Source: Sphagnum magellanicum (Eukaryota; Streptophyta; Sphagnopsida; Sphagnales; Sphagnaceae). Taken from it: DNA of 64,000 nt. The translations under genes and the position numbers were made by a program. The notes beneath the pieces were generated by a model that was given only the letters and a program-made list of their open reading frames with translations, searched no databases and was not told where the DNA came from. Positions 12,780 through 24,530 of the stretch are shown in pieces; position 1 is the first letter of the stretch, and each line of letters opens with the position of its first letter. The stretch spans positions 19,468,001 through 19,532,000 of the forward strand of contig CM038920.1 in the NCBI GenBank assembly GCA_021904315.1. The letters are read 5' to 3'.

Positions 12780-14199
12780 TTGTTATAATGTGGGTGCAGG
12801 CGCTAGTTCACCTAATCCTAAAAGGGTGTGGCTTGCAAGTAATAGATAGAGGGAAACAAGGAACAAGACCAATACCAGGAAGAAGTAGGTATACCAAGTT
12901 GCTAGTTGGAATAGAAGGAAAAAGGGGATGAAAAAGCGAGAAAAGAAGACATTAAACAAGAACTTTGTAGCATCAACAAAACTGCTAGAAAACGGAGAAG
13001 CACGGGTAAGTAAAACCACCAAACCAATTAACAAACAACCAGTACACTTGGATTAATGGCTGTTACAAGAGATGGCTAATGTGGCCTGTAGGTAGATGGC
13101 TCATGCTGTAGGTACCTAAAAACATCTGCAAAGTTTTATGAGGCTCTGATCTTACCACGTTTCCCTTCGCATTATCCACGTGGGAAATTTTGTTCTTATA
13201 ACTACATTTCATTAATGCTCATTGACATTTCCAGTAGCTACAAGCCAGTATTTGTTTTTCTCTAATTTCTTGGTGGAGGCTAAAGCCAAGATTGCGAACA
13301 TCCCTACGCAGATTCAAACAGATTTCGTCAATTTTGGCGACAATATTTGAACGAACTCCTAAAACTGCAGCCAGTAGACATAATTATCGCCACACCCTCC
13401 CCCAAAAGACCAGTTTCCAGTTGCTTATAAGGTTTTAAATGAAAACCCCCCTTTTTTCCCCTTAGAAATCTGCCGATAATTCGCCAGAAAAGAAAACAGT
13501 GCTCCAAGCCTGCTGGTCTTCTGCCCTAGTGGTAGAGTAATAGTGCGTAATTTAGAAACCTGCAACTTGCAATTGTACCTGACAAATCCCAACAAATGTT
13601 TTTGGCACTCCCTATAGGGAAAATAATGGAAACCTCTAACAAATTGAAGTTGAATTAAGAAAACACAGGCAAAACTCTCCAAAGGAAGCATGGAACTAAT
13701 ATTTCAATGTTTTATTATAATTATCCCATTGTGAAATCAGGGTATTTTTTCAGCTTTGCCAGGTAGCTGAACATGGCAACCAACCAAATTTGGCTAGAGA
13801 TCAGAGACAAAAGTAGATTTTTTTCAAACTCCAGTATACACTTGTGACATAAAAGAACCTATGCTCTAAGTATGGCGAGTTCCAATACTTTTTTTTCTCC
13901 TCCAAATGTGTCAAATTTTCGCTTTTTTCAAGAAAAAATCCCTTTGATAGTTTGTAACCCTTTTTTTTCATCAAGCGGCGAAAATTCGCCATTAAAAAAA
14001 AACCTATGTGAAATAGGAGGATCTTTGTATTTTCCCGTTCTTAAAAAATCATTTCATGTTTGCATAGGGGAAATTCAAATTTTCGTGGTGGCCCCACACG
14101 GAATCCCAAAAAAAATTATTAATTACAATTTCTCCCTGTCAACTCATCGGTGAATATTCATTGGGCTGTTGTCTATATTTTCTCTATTACCGATTTTGC
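12780..14199. other. Less AT-rich stretch that retains CpG
   Basis: Compared with its surroundings this segment has many CpG dinucleotides (for example 'ttcgtcaattttggcgac', 'gccgataattcgcc') and a G-box CACGTG at 13,177-13,182. Minus-strand frame 12,783-13,034 encodes 83 very hydrophobic residues and 13,425-13,691 encodes 88 residues. Neither shows a known domain. It could be a younger insertion, a promoter region or lightly methylated DNA. I cannot assign a gene. Confidence 0.45.
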
Positions 14200-15063
14200 G
14201 ATAATTTGGGGTCCATAATTTGTCCTTTGCATAATTGTGGTGCTGCACACTTGTTACCAAGCTGGCAGTTTCCCACATGCTACACCATGATATGGAAAGC
14301 ACATAATGCTCCTGCCTGCAGGTCAGTTCAGTACTAGAGTCTCCATAAACGCCCTGTTCAGCCTTTTTTGTTCTATAGTGTTTGGATCATCTTACAGATT
14401 ATTCACAATTACTTCTTTATCATGCTTCTTAAGGCAGGCCTTGGGTGAACAAACCCCACTTTGCAACCATGGTAAAAATCTCAAATTTCTTTTAAATTGT
14501 TTCTAAATATTAGAAATGTCTCATGCTTAGACTAAATGAAGGTTTTTGAATTCAAATCTAACATTTTGTGGGCTTAATTAATATGGTCCCTAAAAGGTCT
14601 TAATGAAAAGGTGAAGCTACCCATGTGGGTGTGTAATTTAGTGATAATTTGGGGTCCATAATTTGTCCTATGCATAACCGATGGTGCTGCACACTTGTTA
14701 CCAAGCTGGCAGTTTCCCACCTGCTACACCATAATATGGAAAGCACATAATGCTCCTGCCTGCAGGTCAGTTCAGTACTAGAGTCTCCATAAACACCCTG
14801 TTCAGCCTTTTTTGTTCTATAGTGTTTGGATCGTCTTACAGATTATTCACAATTAATTCTTTATCACGCTTCTTGAACAAACCCCATTCTGCAACCATGG
14901 TAAAAATCTCAAATTTCTTTTAAATTGTTTATAAATATTAGAAATGTCTCATGCTTAGACTAAATCATGGTTTTTGAATTCAAATCTAACATTTTGTGGG
15001 CTTAATTAATATGGTCCCTAAAAGGTCTTAATGAAAAGGTGAAGCTACCCATGTGGGTGTGTA
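14200..15063. repeat. Tandem duplication of a 443-bp segment
   Basis: Positions 14,200-14,642 are repeated directly at 14,643-15,063. Both start with 'gataatttggggtccataat' and end near 'catgtgggtgtgtaa'. The two copies are nearly identical. The second lacks about 20 bp around 'ggcaggccttggg' and has a few substitutions. There is no spacer. High similarity in a region of decayed repeats suggests a fairly recent duplication. Confidence 0.95.
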
Positions 15064-15164
15064 ACCTGACATAGTTCAACTATTACCTATGTAATTATTT
15101 AACATGTAGGTTTTATAATTTACTTGTTAATAAGATTTTATAATTCAATTTGATCATAATGTTT

Positions 15165-15302
15165 GATTTTCACATGAAATTTTATGTGAAAATCATGAAA
15201 GTGCATTGATTTTCACATATTAATTTATATGTAAATCATGTACATTTTAATTTTTTCATATGGAGGTGCATTGATTTTCACATATTAATTTATGTGAAAA
15301 TC
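15165..15302. repeat. Three consecutive hairpins
   Basis: Arms of 11 bp, GATTTTCACAT and ATGTGAAAATC, flank an 8-bp loop at 15,165-15,194, 15,208-15,237 (one arm imperfect) and 15,273-15,302. The last two carry the same 'attaattt' loop and follow the same 'gtgcatt' lead, so they are a 65-bp repeat pair. Confidence 0.85.
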
Positions 15303-17058
15303 ATGTGAAAAATCTTTGCATTTTATTATGCATGTGAAATCATATGGGGCCATGTGATGTGTAGACTTTAGAAATTTTCTTGTTTAATTTCCTTTTGTTT
15401 AATATATAAGTGAATGTTTGTGACATTTGAAAAACACCTTCCCTTGGTAAAAAGAAGTTGTATGAATGTGAAGTTTTATGAAATAAAATTGTGAAAAGAA
15501 TGGAGATTTTTGTTTTGAAAAGTTTTGATTTAATTCACGTGAAGTTCATGATAAAAGAATGGTGTTGCATGCTAATTATACATAAACAATAAAAAGATGA
15601 AAAAATATTTATGTAAACAAAAACATAAATTTCCATAGATATATAATAAACATACATAATTTCGATTATAAACTCGTTCGTGACTGACTAGTGCTCGTTC
15701 TTACTAGTGGTTGTATTAACCCCTAAACATGAAACAAGCCCAATATGAACTATTTTTTGGTGTAAATTTTTTTTCCTAAAATTTCCAAAATTAAGCCCAA
15801 AATATGTTTGATTTGAACTCAGAGACCATGATTTCAGTGATTTTCTCTTGAAAAAATTTCACCATTTTGCAAAAAATATTTTCAAAAATGAAATATTTTG
15901 TTAGAAGTTCTTTATTTCCGTTGAAGACAACTCCCCAAAATTTTTACAATTGCTCACAACATGAAAGGGTGCTTAAGATTTTATATTTTCATATTTTTAA
16001 TATTGCTAAATTTGCCAAAATTTATGTATGGACTATCACTAATTGAACAACATCACGAAGTTGAAAAAAAAAAACACTTCCTGATTTAGTCTAAGAATAT
16101 TTAAGAATAATTTAAGTAGATTTTGAGCTTTTTTATTTACCATGGCACCAACGTGGGACCTGGTTCATTCAAGACTGAGGAAGAGGGTTTGGATTTTCTT
16201 ACCGATTGTTCGCAAATAACCTACTCTCTTACCGATTATTCACAAACAACCTACCTACTTCCACTGTACTTTGGAGTTCATTCAAGTATCTCCACCAAGA
16301 GAATTAAAATGGCTACTGCACTACAGTTTTTATGAAATGTAATGTTAAAATAATGTGAGAGAGTCATTGCGCCTGTGACCATAGTACAGTGCCCTCCAGT
16401 AAGGTCCTTTTATGAAGGTCATTTACGAAATACTGCACTTTTGTCAGGTCACTTTCATAAAAATGGGCTTGTAGGACTTGACTTCTACCCACTGTACACA
16501 AAATGTGCACCACTTTCTCTTGGTTTGGGAAATTGTCCATAACTCCGTAAAGGGCCCTCCATTGATGGCAACCTCCTAATTCCATGGGCTGCCCCGCCCC
16601 TATGGCACTAGCCTATGTAGATGACATCACTTGATAATATAACAACCAACCTGTTGTCAGTCCTGCTAGCTTCACTTGGCCTAACCTACTAGCCTGGGCA
16701 GGGCAAAAAAGTTCCAGCCCTCTAAAGCTTGAATCACATATGCACAACTACTTTCTGCCATGAAAATTCTCACTCAAACACAGAATTGTTTGCACACAGG
16801 AGAAATCTTTTCACTTGCACAGACCTACAACACTCTATGAGCTGTCACGTTTCAAATGAAAAAATGGCTACGTTTGAAGTAGAGAGAAACCATTTACCCC
16901 AAGGTGAATCTGATAATCTTTCAAGGGACGTCTAGTAGGGTTTAGAGTAGTGGAGTGTAGAACCAGCACCTCCACTACTGGTACCAGCAGTGAATAAACA
17001 AATATGTACATTTAACATTTCCTAGCCTCCCCTCATCTAATTTGACATTTCCTAAGTT
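15303..17058. other. No gene identified
   Basis: The AT-rich part runs to about 16,120, then composition becomes more mixed (16,360-17,050). Short frames at 16,123-16,335, 16,364-16,585 and 16,729-16,935 have no convincing domain. I see no repeat except 'cctccact' near 16,965, which also ends the element that follows. Confidence 0.5.
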
Positions 17059-17970
17059 AACTAGTTGGTCCCTTCTGGGACCTGGAGTGGAGGTAGGCCT
17101 AACGCTGTTCTTTATTGACTACGTCCGTCTCTCTCTCAACTAGAGTAGTACTGCTCCTACAGCACTAACCTAAACGTTGTCAACTTGGGTCACTAGAGAG
17201 AGTCAACACAGACAGAGTGGATGATGATGTTACACTCTTCCTCTGCAATAATACCCAGTTCATTACCTATTAAGAAGAGGTGAGGACTTCGAAAATTTCA
17301 CATAGCCTGTTGTTTCCAGCAACTACAAACACACTGAATGATTGCTAGTCACAATATGAGACTTAGAAAAAAGAACAGTACTAATCTGGAACAGTTGGAC
17401 TATTTACAGGATCTTAACAGACTGTTGTTCTCCAACGTTGTAGACCAAGCTGCCCAAAAAATAGAATCCTACTTAGCCTACTAAATGGCGGTGGGGGGAT
17501 AAACAAGCCAGCAAAGCAGCAGTTGCAAAATCACTGGCATACATAAGTCTTCTTCAGCACCTGGACGCTTTCTACAACTGATGTCCACAGACATGTCTCT
17601 GATGGATTCAATGATACAAATGAGATCAGAGGGAATTTTCACAAGAGCCCTATGAATTATACGGTCTTGGACTTCTTGTGCAACTCTAGCTCACCTTTTT
17701 TTTTTCCCCCAAATAAATATTGCTGCTAGTGAGAACCGGCATGTAGGTTGCAATAGCCTGTCATTGTGCCCTTTATTAGTACCCAACATATTTATTAAAA
17801 AACAATTCCCCAATAACAGGGCAACACTAGCCTCAATGCCTTGATTGTTTTCATAAAAAAATTGTGGACTCTGAGAAACTTTTTCAAATTCCCATCTAGC
17901 AAAAATGATGCCACGTGACGCCCTGAAAATTCAGATTGCATTTTGAGCCCTCAGGCCTACCTCCACTAAA
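17059..17970. mobile_element. 912-bp repeat with 15-bp terminal inverted repeats, copy 1
   Basis: This block recurs at 31,428-32,340 with only about 15 differences over ~912 bp, roughly 98% identity by eye. The inner ends are a perfect 15-bp inverted pair: agtggaggtaggcct at 17,086-17,100 and its complement at 17,953-17,967. Both copies also share 27 bp outside the left inverted repeat, including a small hairpin (ggtccc..gggacc), and 'aaa' outside the right one. No long open frame is present, so it would be non-autonomous (MITE-like) if it is a DNA transposon. I see no clean target duplication. A piece of a larger duplicated segment is the alternative. Confidence 0.65.
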
Positions 17971-19427
17971 TATAGCCACTATGAGATGTGCTTTTTGTAG
18001 GTTATATAGAAAAAGGGGTACATGGCTCCTTCCATCAGTGCAACAACAGAGAATAATTGGTGACCCCCTCTTTTGCACTAAATATTCCTGAATGAGCACT
18101 ATTTGGGCATCACACTGTGATGACACAAGTGAGAAATGAAAACAATTTGTAAGCCTTAGCCATTCTTAGATATGAGGTCAGCAAGGGAAATCATTGGGTA
18201 ATGTAGGAGTGATATCAAAAATAATGAGAGGATGAGATGAGCCAAGTCCAGGGGATCCAATGCAGCTGCTATGTGGCCTTCCATCAAGCATCACAAAATT
18301 ATATGTGAAACTTAGGCGATTTAATTTTCTTTTTCCTCAAGATTCCTTTTGACAAAATAGAAAGGGCTAAATTGAAAATGCTTTTTGACAAAAATTCACC
18401 AGTAAAATAAAAAGTTGACTATGATCCCTCACTGAAAAAGGTCAAGGTACCAGTGTTGGACCTAGGTGCGGGTTCACCATGGCCCCCTCTTTCTGCATGC
18501 CCATTTGATGCTTTTGACTCTTGCAATGCCGTGTTGATTCCACTGAAAATTTAACTTTTCCTTCCAACTTGCCTACCCATACAATAGAGTTATCCACAAA
18601 GTCACCCTGTTTTTGGGCCTCCTTTCACCCCCAAACCCCTCTTTCAATAGTATCCGCAAAATAATAAAATTTTAGTAAATCTGGGTATAAAATGTTGAAA
18701 CTCAGCATATAAATGCACAAGCTTCGAGACTAATTATAGTAGCTGTACCGGTAGGAGTAGTGAAAATATATGTGGCATCAGGGGAGGGGCTCAGGAAAAA
18801 GGAAAGGGTAAAAGTCCCTCCTAGAAAAGATGAGAGTTCTTCCACCTACTCCTTAAGAGAGATAAGAAAATTAATCCTACTCATAGGTGTAAGAACACTC
18901 TTATGCCTAGTGATCTAAATATGTTTAGGATCATGATAATGTCTGCATCAAGCTTTACAATGAGTAAAGCAAGTAAAGCCCACTGGTGCAGGACATTCTC
19001 AAAATGTGAGGCCAAACTTGCTACAACCTTCCCTACGCCCCTTATTTTGAGAATGCTTTGCATACCCATGAGGTTTTACCTTACACTAACAAGTCATACT
19101 CAAGATGGTGAAGGTATAATGGTAGATGTTTGTGTGACTTGAAAATGTGTCTATTTTTTTTCAATGTGAACAAGGTCTAAATGGAAGTTTGGATGAAAGA
19201 GTAACCTAATGGATGAAGGGCTATAAGGTTTTGGACTGGCAGAGAGTACCAAAGCAAGGGACAATAGATCATCAGGACGCATTGAAGGTGCTACTGTTCT
19301 TCATTTGTTGTGTTTTTTGTTTTGCTGATGTTTTATTGCTTACAAGTGATGAGTTTTATTTTTATTTTTTCATGGTTGTGATGGCAATCGACGTTGATCA
19401 TATGAAAATCTTGCATTGTTTTGGAGC
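17971..19427. other. No gene identified; part shared with 32.7 kb
   Basis: Composition is mixed and slightly CpG-retaining. Region 18,880-18,970 ('aggtgtaagaac' through 'taggatcatgataatgtctg') resembles 32,700-32,800, in the same orientation and downstream of the second 912-bp copy. This suggests that both lie in a larger, older dispersed repeat. The open frames at 18,881-19,142 overlap on both strands and look like chance. Confidence 0.45.
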
Positions 19428-19432
19428 TTGTG

Positions 19433-20248
19433 TGACGCGTTCCCAAGTCACAGGGTGAAACCCACTTGAAGGTTTCCGAAAGTCAAGTTGCAGAAAAGTG
19501 ATTTAGCGGCGCGTTCCTGATTGTCAACTCTAAAAAGGGGTAGAAGGTTGAGTTGGGAGCCCATGGATTAGACTAGGAAGATGGACTAGCAGATCAAGCA
19601 CGAATCTGCATCCAAAAACTAACCAAAAAGGGTTAGTTTAGCATTCGAGACACCCTTGGGTGTTGGGACTTACCACGGGCACTTGGACACACAAGATTCA
19701 CGGCCTGGACTCGGGGGAAGCCACCACCTTCCCCCATATAATATTCTCTGCGTCTCACCGCGGAGGCTACATCCGAATGGCACATTTTGTTGGGATTCCC
19801 GAAATGGAGTCCCAAAACTATCCCGGATGGACTCCCGGAACTTTGAACGGCCATAGCTACCGACTGCAGAGTTTGATCGCAACAAGGTCTAAACCAAAGT
19901 TGTAGCCCTCGTCGAGATTTTTCCAACGACATGTCGCACTCCCTGAGGCGATGTTAGAAAAGGGTCGATTCCCGACTTTTAATGGTCGGGAGTCAAACTG
20001 CCAGTTTGACTCCCGGCCCTTCTTTTGCCCATAACTTGGGCTGCAGATGTCCGAATGGCCAATGCGAGGCCATTTTCGATATCCACGTTTCAAGAACTTT
20101 TCAATGACACCAAGAACATCTCAATGCGAGGTGTTTTGAGCCTTGCTGTCGAGCTCTAAACATTCGGGAGTCCCGGAGGATTCCAAACCTCCAACTTTTC
20201 CAAGTGTTGGGCTTCACCCCCACACTTGGCCAAAGTGGGGTTGCGACA
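19433..20248 (+). mobile_element. Solo LTR (fossil), copy 1
   Basis: The block starts TGACGC and ends GCGACA, the TG..CA ends typical of LTRs. It is flanked by a perfect 5-bp direct repeat TTGTG (19,428-19,432 and 20,249-20,253). Inside are a TATA-like 'tataatattctctgcg' and a GC-richer body with repeated 'ggagtc' and 'cccgaa' motifs. It is related to 44,300-45,236 and, inverted, to 54,263-55,142. It is 816 bp long, carries no coding part, and has no partner LTR in the window. It is old, because the three copies differ markedly. The superfamily (Ty1 or Ty3) cannot be told from the LTR alone. Confidence 0.8.
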
Positions 20249-20253
20249 TTGTG

Positions 20254-23010
20254 GTTAATGGAATTTGAACATTACAATATATGAAAAAGTTTTCAATTGA
20301 TGTGAAGTTAAGTTCCTAGATTTGAGTTGGAGTCTTTTTTTGCATTTGTTTTCATTGTTGTTTCAAGTTGGTTGAGGTGTGTTTGTTGTGGTTCTTTTCA
20401 CAATAAGTTCCAAAATGAAGGTTTGTGAAGGATGAATGCCCTAACTCCATGGAATTTCTAGAGTAGAAGGTATTATATTTCCATAGCGCCATTGTTTTTT
20501 TTCAAGTGTAGATAAAATATGTTGCATAATATAGGGACCGGTTGAAGAAAATGATGAACAAATAAGGGGTTTTGAGAGCAATTTGATTATGGCATTTGGG
20601 TTGGGTGGAAAGAGATGCTACATTGTTGGGACAGAATGGTGGTGTGTGTGAAAAGGAATAACTGTTCAAGCGGGAAGTCTGAAGGGACTTGTTGTGTAAC
20701 CCAAAAAAACCTTGGGATTGTTGGGACATACCTACAATGGGTGATTTGGGTTGTTATTATTTCTTTGTACAACTTCTTGAAATTGAATGGTGGGAATGGA
20801 AAGGATTTCATCCTCTAGGGTTATGACTTGAAAATTATAATTGTTATAATGCAACCAATGGGCTCAAAAGAAAGAAACTAAAATGAATTAATTCTTCATG
20901 GTCCATAATTTAGATGTTATAGCTATTGTTCAATTCAACATTGGATTGTTGTTATGTTTCTTTTTTGAAATTTCATAGAAGTTGGTTGTTAATATTAAAT
21001 TAAAAAAATTGTGTGAAGAATGCAGTCCTTTGAAGGACTTTAACCTTGGTGTGATTGGTTCATTTTTCATGTTTTCACCCAAATTCTAAACATACATTGA
21101 AAATCAAAATCAAAATCAAAATATTTCATTCCATGTTGTAGTCTAGTAAATATGACCATGGACATTCTTGACCTTTCAAACACAAGAACCATGAAAAATG
21201 TGAATTTAAGCTTTCCAAAATCCTACTTTTGAAAACATGATCAATAACAAAAGAAAACATTTTTTCTTCATCATAGTTGGAAAGTAAATATCATTTTTTG
21301 GATTCAAAACAAGCATTTTTTGAACTAAAAATGTAAGTTTATGCAAGACTAGTAAGACTTAATAACCATATGTTTTAAACAAAAATCAAGGCACATTATA
21401 AGAAAGATGCAGCAAAATGTGTTCAATTTAACATAGATTTCTTGGTAAAAGTGACATGAGTGTGTCTCCCATCACTTTGGACCAATGTGTCTTCTCACAA
21501 CATCATGCTTGGCGGTTTGCACACTACAATGACCTTACATAACATCACAATGGCAATTTTTCCTATATTTATTAAATACAAGAAATTAAATTAAATTAAA
21601 TTCATTGAAATAATAAAAAAAGGACTCACTTATTTATAACTATCATAATCAACCTTCCAAGAATGAAAAAATCAAATTAAAATTGTGGATAACCAATAAA
21701 TAAAAACATTTGAATTTTGCCCACGTTTTTTGTCACACTTGCAAAATTCATGGATATGGACTTTTATTTTATAAAGTGTTAGTATTATGTGTTTAAAACT
21801 TTGGGATATTGAATGAGTTATGTTTTAAAAACTAAAGATCCATTGAATGAATGGAATGTGATTTTAATTTATTGTGTCATGGACGTTTTTAAATCTCAAA
21901 AATTATAATTATTTTAAAAGCCTTTTTAAGCATTTAAAAATAATTCTTTTAAAAAAAATTGTGATATTTTTTATATGTCTAATAGCATCATGATTTGAAA
22001 TTGGAAATGGAAAAAAAATGTTATTTTCAATATCATTTAAATATTCATATTTTAAACCATTTTTCAACTAAACTAAAAAAGGACTTTGGAAAGGGACTTT
22101 AATCTATCAAAATTGTGACACCTTAGTGTGTTTTTTCTTGCTTCCTAAGGCTCACATGTGTTTCTTCAAACCACCATTTGAAAACCAAATCTTGCACATC
22201 TTGGATCAAAGAATCCTTCCTTTTTATTTTTGTTTTGTTTCACTCATTTATGGCCTCCTTCTTAAAAATCTATAAACTTCCTTCATTGATATGCTTGACA
22301 AACAATCCTTTTGTTCATGCCAAGGCAATGCTTAACAATTTTCAAATTGTTTTGACACCCAAATATACCACAAACATTTCAACAACGTTACAAGCTACAT
22401 ACTTTTTTTTTTAATACCCCATTTCAAGCCACTCTAAGCATTGGTTAGGCAAACCCATCCTTGGGTGGTACCACTAGGAACCACCTCAAGGAATTTAAGG
22501 AACCAAATGTGGCAAAATCATCTTCTTAGGTGTTTTCATTTTAATGTTTTCACAATTATAATTTTTTTTCTCATGTTTATATATTTCATGCCTTAATATA
22601 TGGTTTGAAGTTTATTTTGGAATTTTTAAAAGTGGAAAGTTTTAAATTTTTGTATTCCTAATTAAAATGGCCCCTTCAAAATTTTATAGTCTTAACTTTG
22701 AAATTTCCTAACTAAATTATACTCATTCAATTACTTTCCTAGTAAAAGTTTTAACATAAAATGACTTTCAAATTATCTTAAGAAAACAATTCACAAGAAA
22801 AATCTCAAATCATGTTTCAAATTTGTGTTTTTGACTAAAAACTTCAAGGAAAGGAACTAGTGTTATGTTTTAAATAAACTTTTTTTCAATGCAATGATAA
22901 GGAACATCAAATTAACAATATTTTTGATCTTATTGAAATTTCAAAATCCATGGAACTTAATAAATGTACTCATGAAAAAAATTATGAAAATATTTATTTA
23001 AATATTTCCT
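20254..23010. other. AT-rich stretch without a gene
   Basis: Open frames at 20,502-20,818 overlap on both strands and show no domain. From 20,830 to 23,010 the DNA is very AT-rich, with simple runs and short local repeats such as 'aaaatcaaaatcaaaat' near 21,100 and 'aaattaaattaaattaaatt' near 21,585. I see no element. Confidence 0.5.
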
Positions 23011-24170
23011 TTGATTTTTCAAAATTCGATGGGTGTAAAAAAATTAGTGTTTAATGTTCCTAATGGTACTACCCAAGGATGGGTTTGCCCAATTATACTT
23101 CATAAACGATGGCACATTGTTGCAATCTCTTTTGGTTTCAATGAATTTCAGGGAAGAGAGGTTGCACATTTAGTAATCGCAAAAAAGTTTCCATCATAGT
23201 CTTTTGAAAGTTTGAATTCTTCTAGCTAACATCCCTAGAAAAATAGATGTTATCTTTTTTGCAATGTTATATGCAACCCTACATTTATTTGAATAACATG
23301 CACTACATTCTAGAAAAGGAGCACAAGTCCATTTAATTACCCAAAACTCCAAAATGGGAGCTGGAATCTTTGTTGTCACCCTAGCCAACTTTTTTTTGTC
23401 ATTGTTTTAAACGTGTATTTATAGCAACAATTACTATCCTTGTTGTTATGATCCTTCTTGTAGTTTCTCCTAGTGCAAATTTCCTATGTTGATTCACCAT
23501 GAAATCTTTTGAAAAGGTACATGAGCACAACAACACAACACTTTAAACCTAAAATGGCAAATGAACACCCTAAACCTAGAATGGAAAATGAAGATTCAAG
23601 TAACAAGATGCTACAAAATGTAAATGACAAGTGCAACTTGAACAAAATGACAAATAACAAAAGGCATGGGATTGTTAAATTTGGTGATTTCTTACTTGGA
23701 CACAACAAAAATGTAACAACGGCAAGGAAAAAGGTGATGTGGTTTGAAGCGAGAGAAACAATGTTTTATGAGAAACACAACAAGAAAATGAAAAGGTTGA
23801 AACCGAGTGTTTTAACAAACCTCACAATTGTGGAAGACAATGCAGCTCCACTGTGTGATCATCGCATCTAAAAAACTAATGGTTTAGATTTTTTCAAATC
23901 ACACCCTTGCGATCAAAAGTGATTTCTAATGGATGGATGAGATGAAAATCAACTTGTATGTTCTCCCTTCAAAACATCCACAAGCATGGAATAAGGATTC
24001 TTATGCAAAAAAAAATACAAATTAGATAGTCGTGTAACAAAATTAAGTGCATTGCATAAAACATAAATGTTTAATAGTGTATTTTTATATGTGGCATTAG
24101 TTAACATCTTGGTGGTTAATATGTGCTTTACAAAATGTAAAATACGTGTCATTTGATAGTCTTATTTGTA
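23011..24170 (+). pseudogene. Decayed coding region of unknown family
   Basis: One forward frame carries protein-like sequence from 23,011 to 23,871 (287 codons) with about ten in-frame stops clustered in 23,197-23,500. Its ends are open: a 62-residue part with NGTTQGWVCP, HKRWHIVAISFGFNEF and GREVAHLVIAKKF, and a 120-residue lysine- and asparagine-rich part. The middle contains CNVICNPTF and NGSWNLCCHPSQ. Most stops fit one C-to-T change (CAA, CAG or CGA to a stop). Beyond 23,871 related-looking pieces may continue to about 24,170. I do not recognise the family. A transposon-derived protein is likely given the surroundings, but a host gene copy is possible. Confidence 0.45.
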
Positions 24171-24473
24171 GTTGGAAAAATGCCAAAATATGTCACCTCC
24201 AAAAACCCAATTAGGATGTAAGAAGTGAAAATGCCGCCATTTTCACAATATCTTATTTGTATTGTTATTATACACCTATGGTTCAAATTTAGTCCCATTT
24301 AACACTTTTGGCATAGTCCATATGATTCTTTTATCTTGTTGCAATTTATGTGATTAGGATTAGAGTACATATTACAAGACTCTTAAGGACATCAAATTAA
24401 TTTTTGAATCTTAACAAACTATGATTCCATTGGAACTCATAGAATTAATTGGCCATTTCAAATCTAGCATATT

Positions 24474-24476
<3 letters not shown>

Positions 24477-24527
<51 letters not shown>
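24477..24527. repeat. (AT)n microsatellite
   Basis: About 50 bp of uninterrupted AT dinucleotides. Confidence 0.97.

Positions 24528-24530
<3 letters not shown>

Noticed and set aside
12783-13034. 83-residue hydrophobic minus-strand frame, possible membrane protein
   Set aside because: Its F/L/V richness follows from the T-rich strand. No start context, partner exon or homology pattern is visible.
13525-13600. tRNA-like 'ctagtggtagagtaatagtg' resembling an A box
   Set aside because: No B box (GGTTCGANTCC) or cloverleaf follows at the right distance. It may be chance or a worn SINE head.
16740-16900. Possible C2H2 zinc-finger array: 'cacacaggagaaa' (HTGE) and 'gagagaaaccattt' (REKPF) lie exactly 84 bp apart
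   Set aside because: The two linkers are in frames that do not carry the paired cysteines and histidines at the right spacing, and only one near-finger could be argued. The match is too weak to claim.
19633-20093. Several overlapping open frames of 66-99 codons on both strands
   Set aside because: All lie inside the GC-richer solo LTR, which is non-coding.
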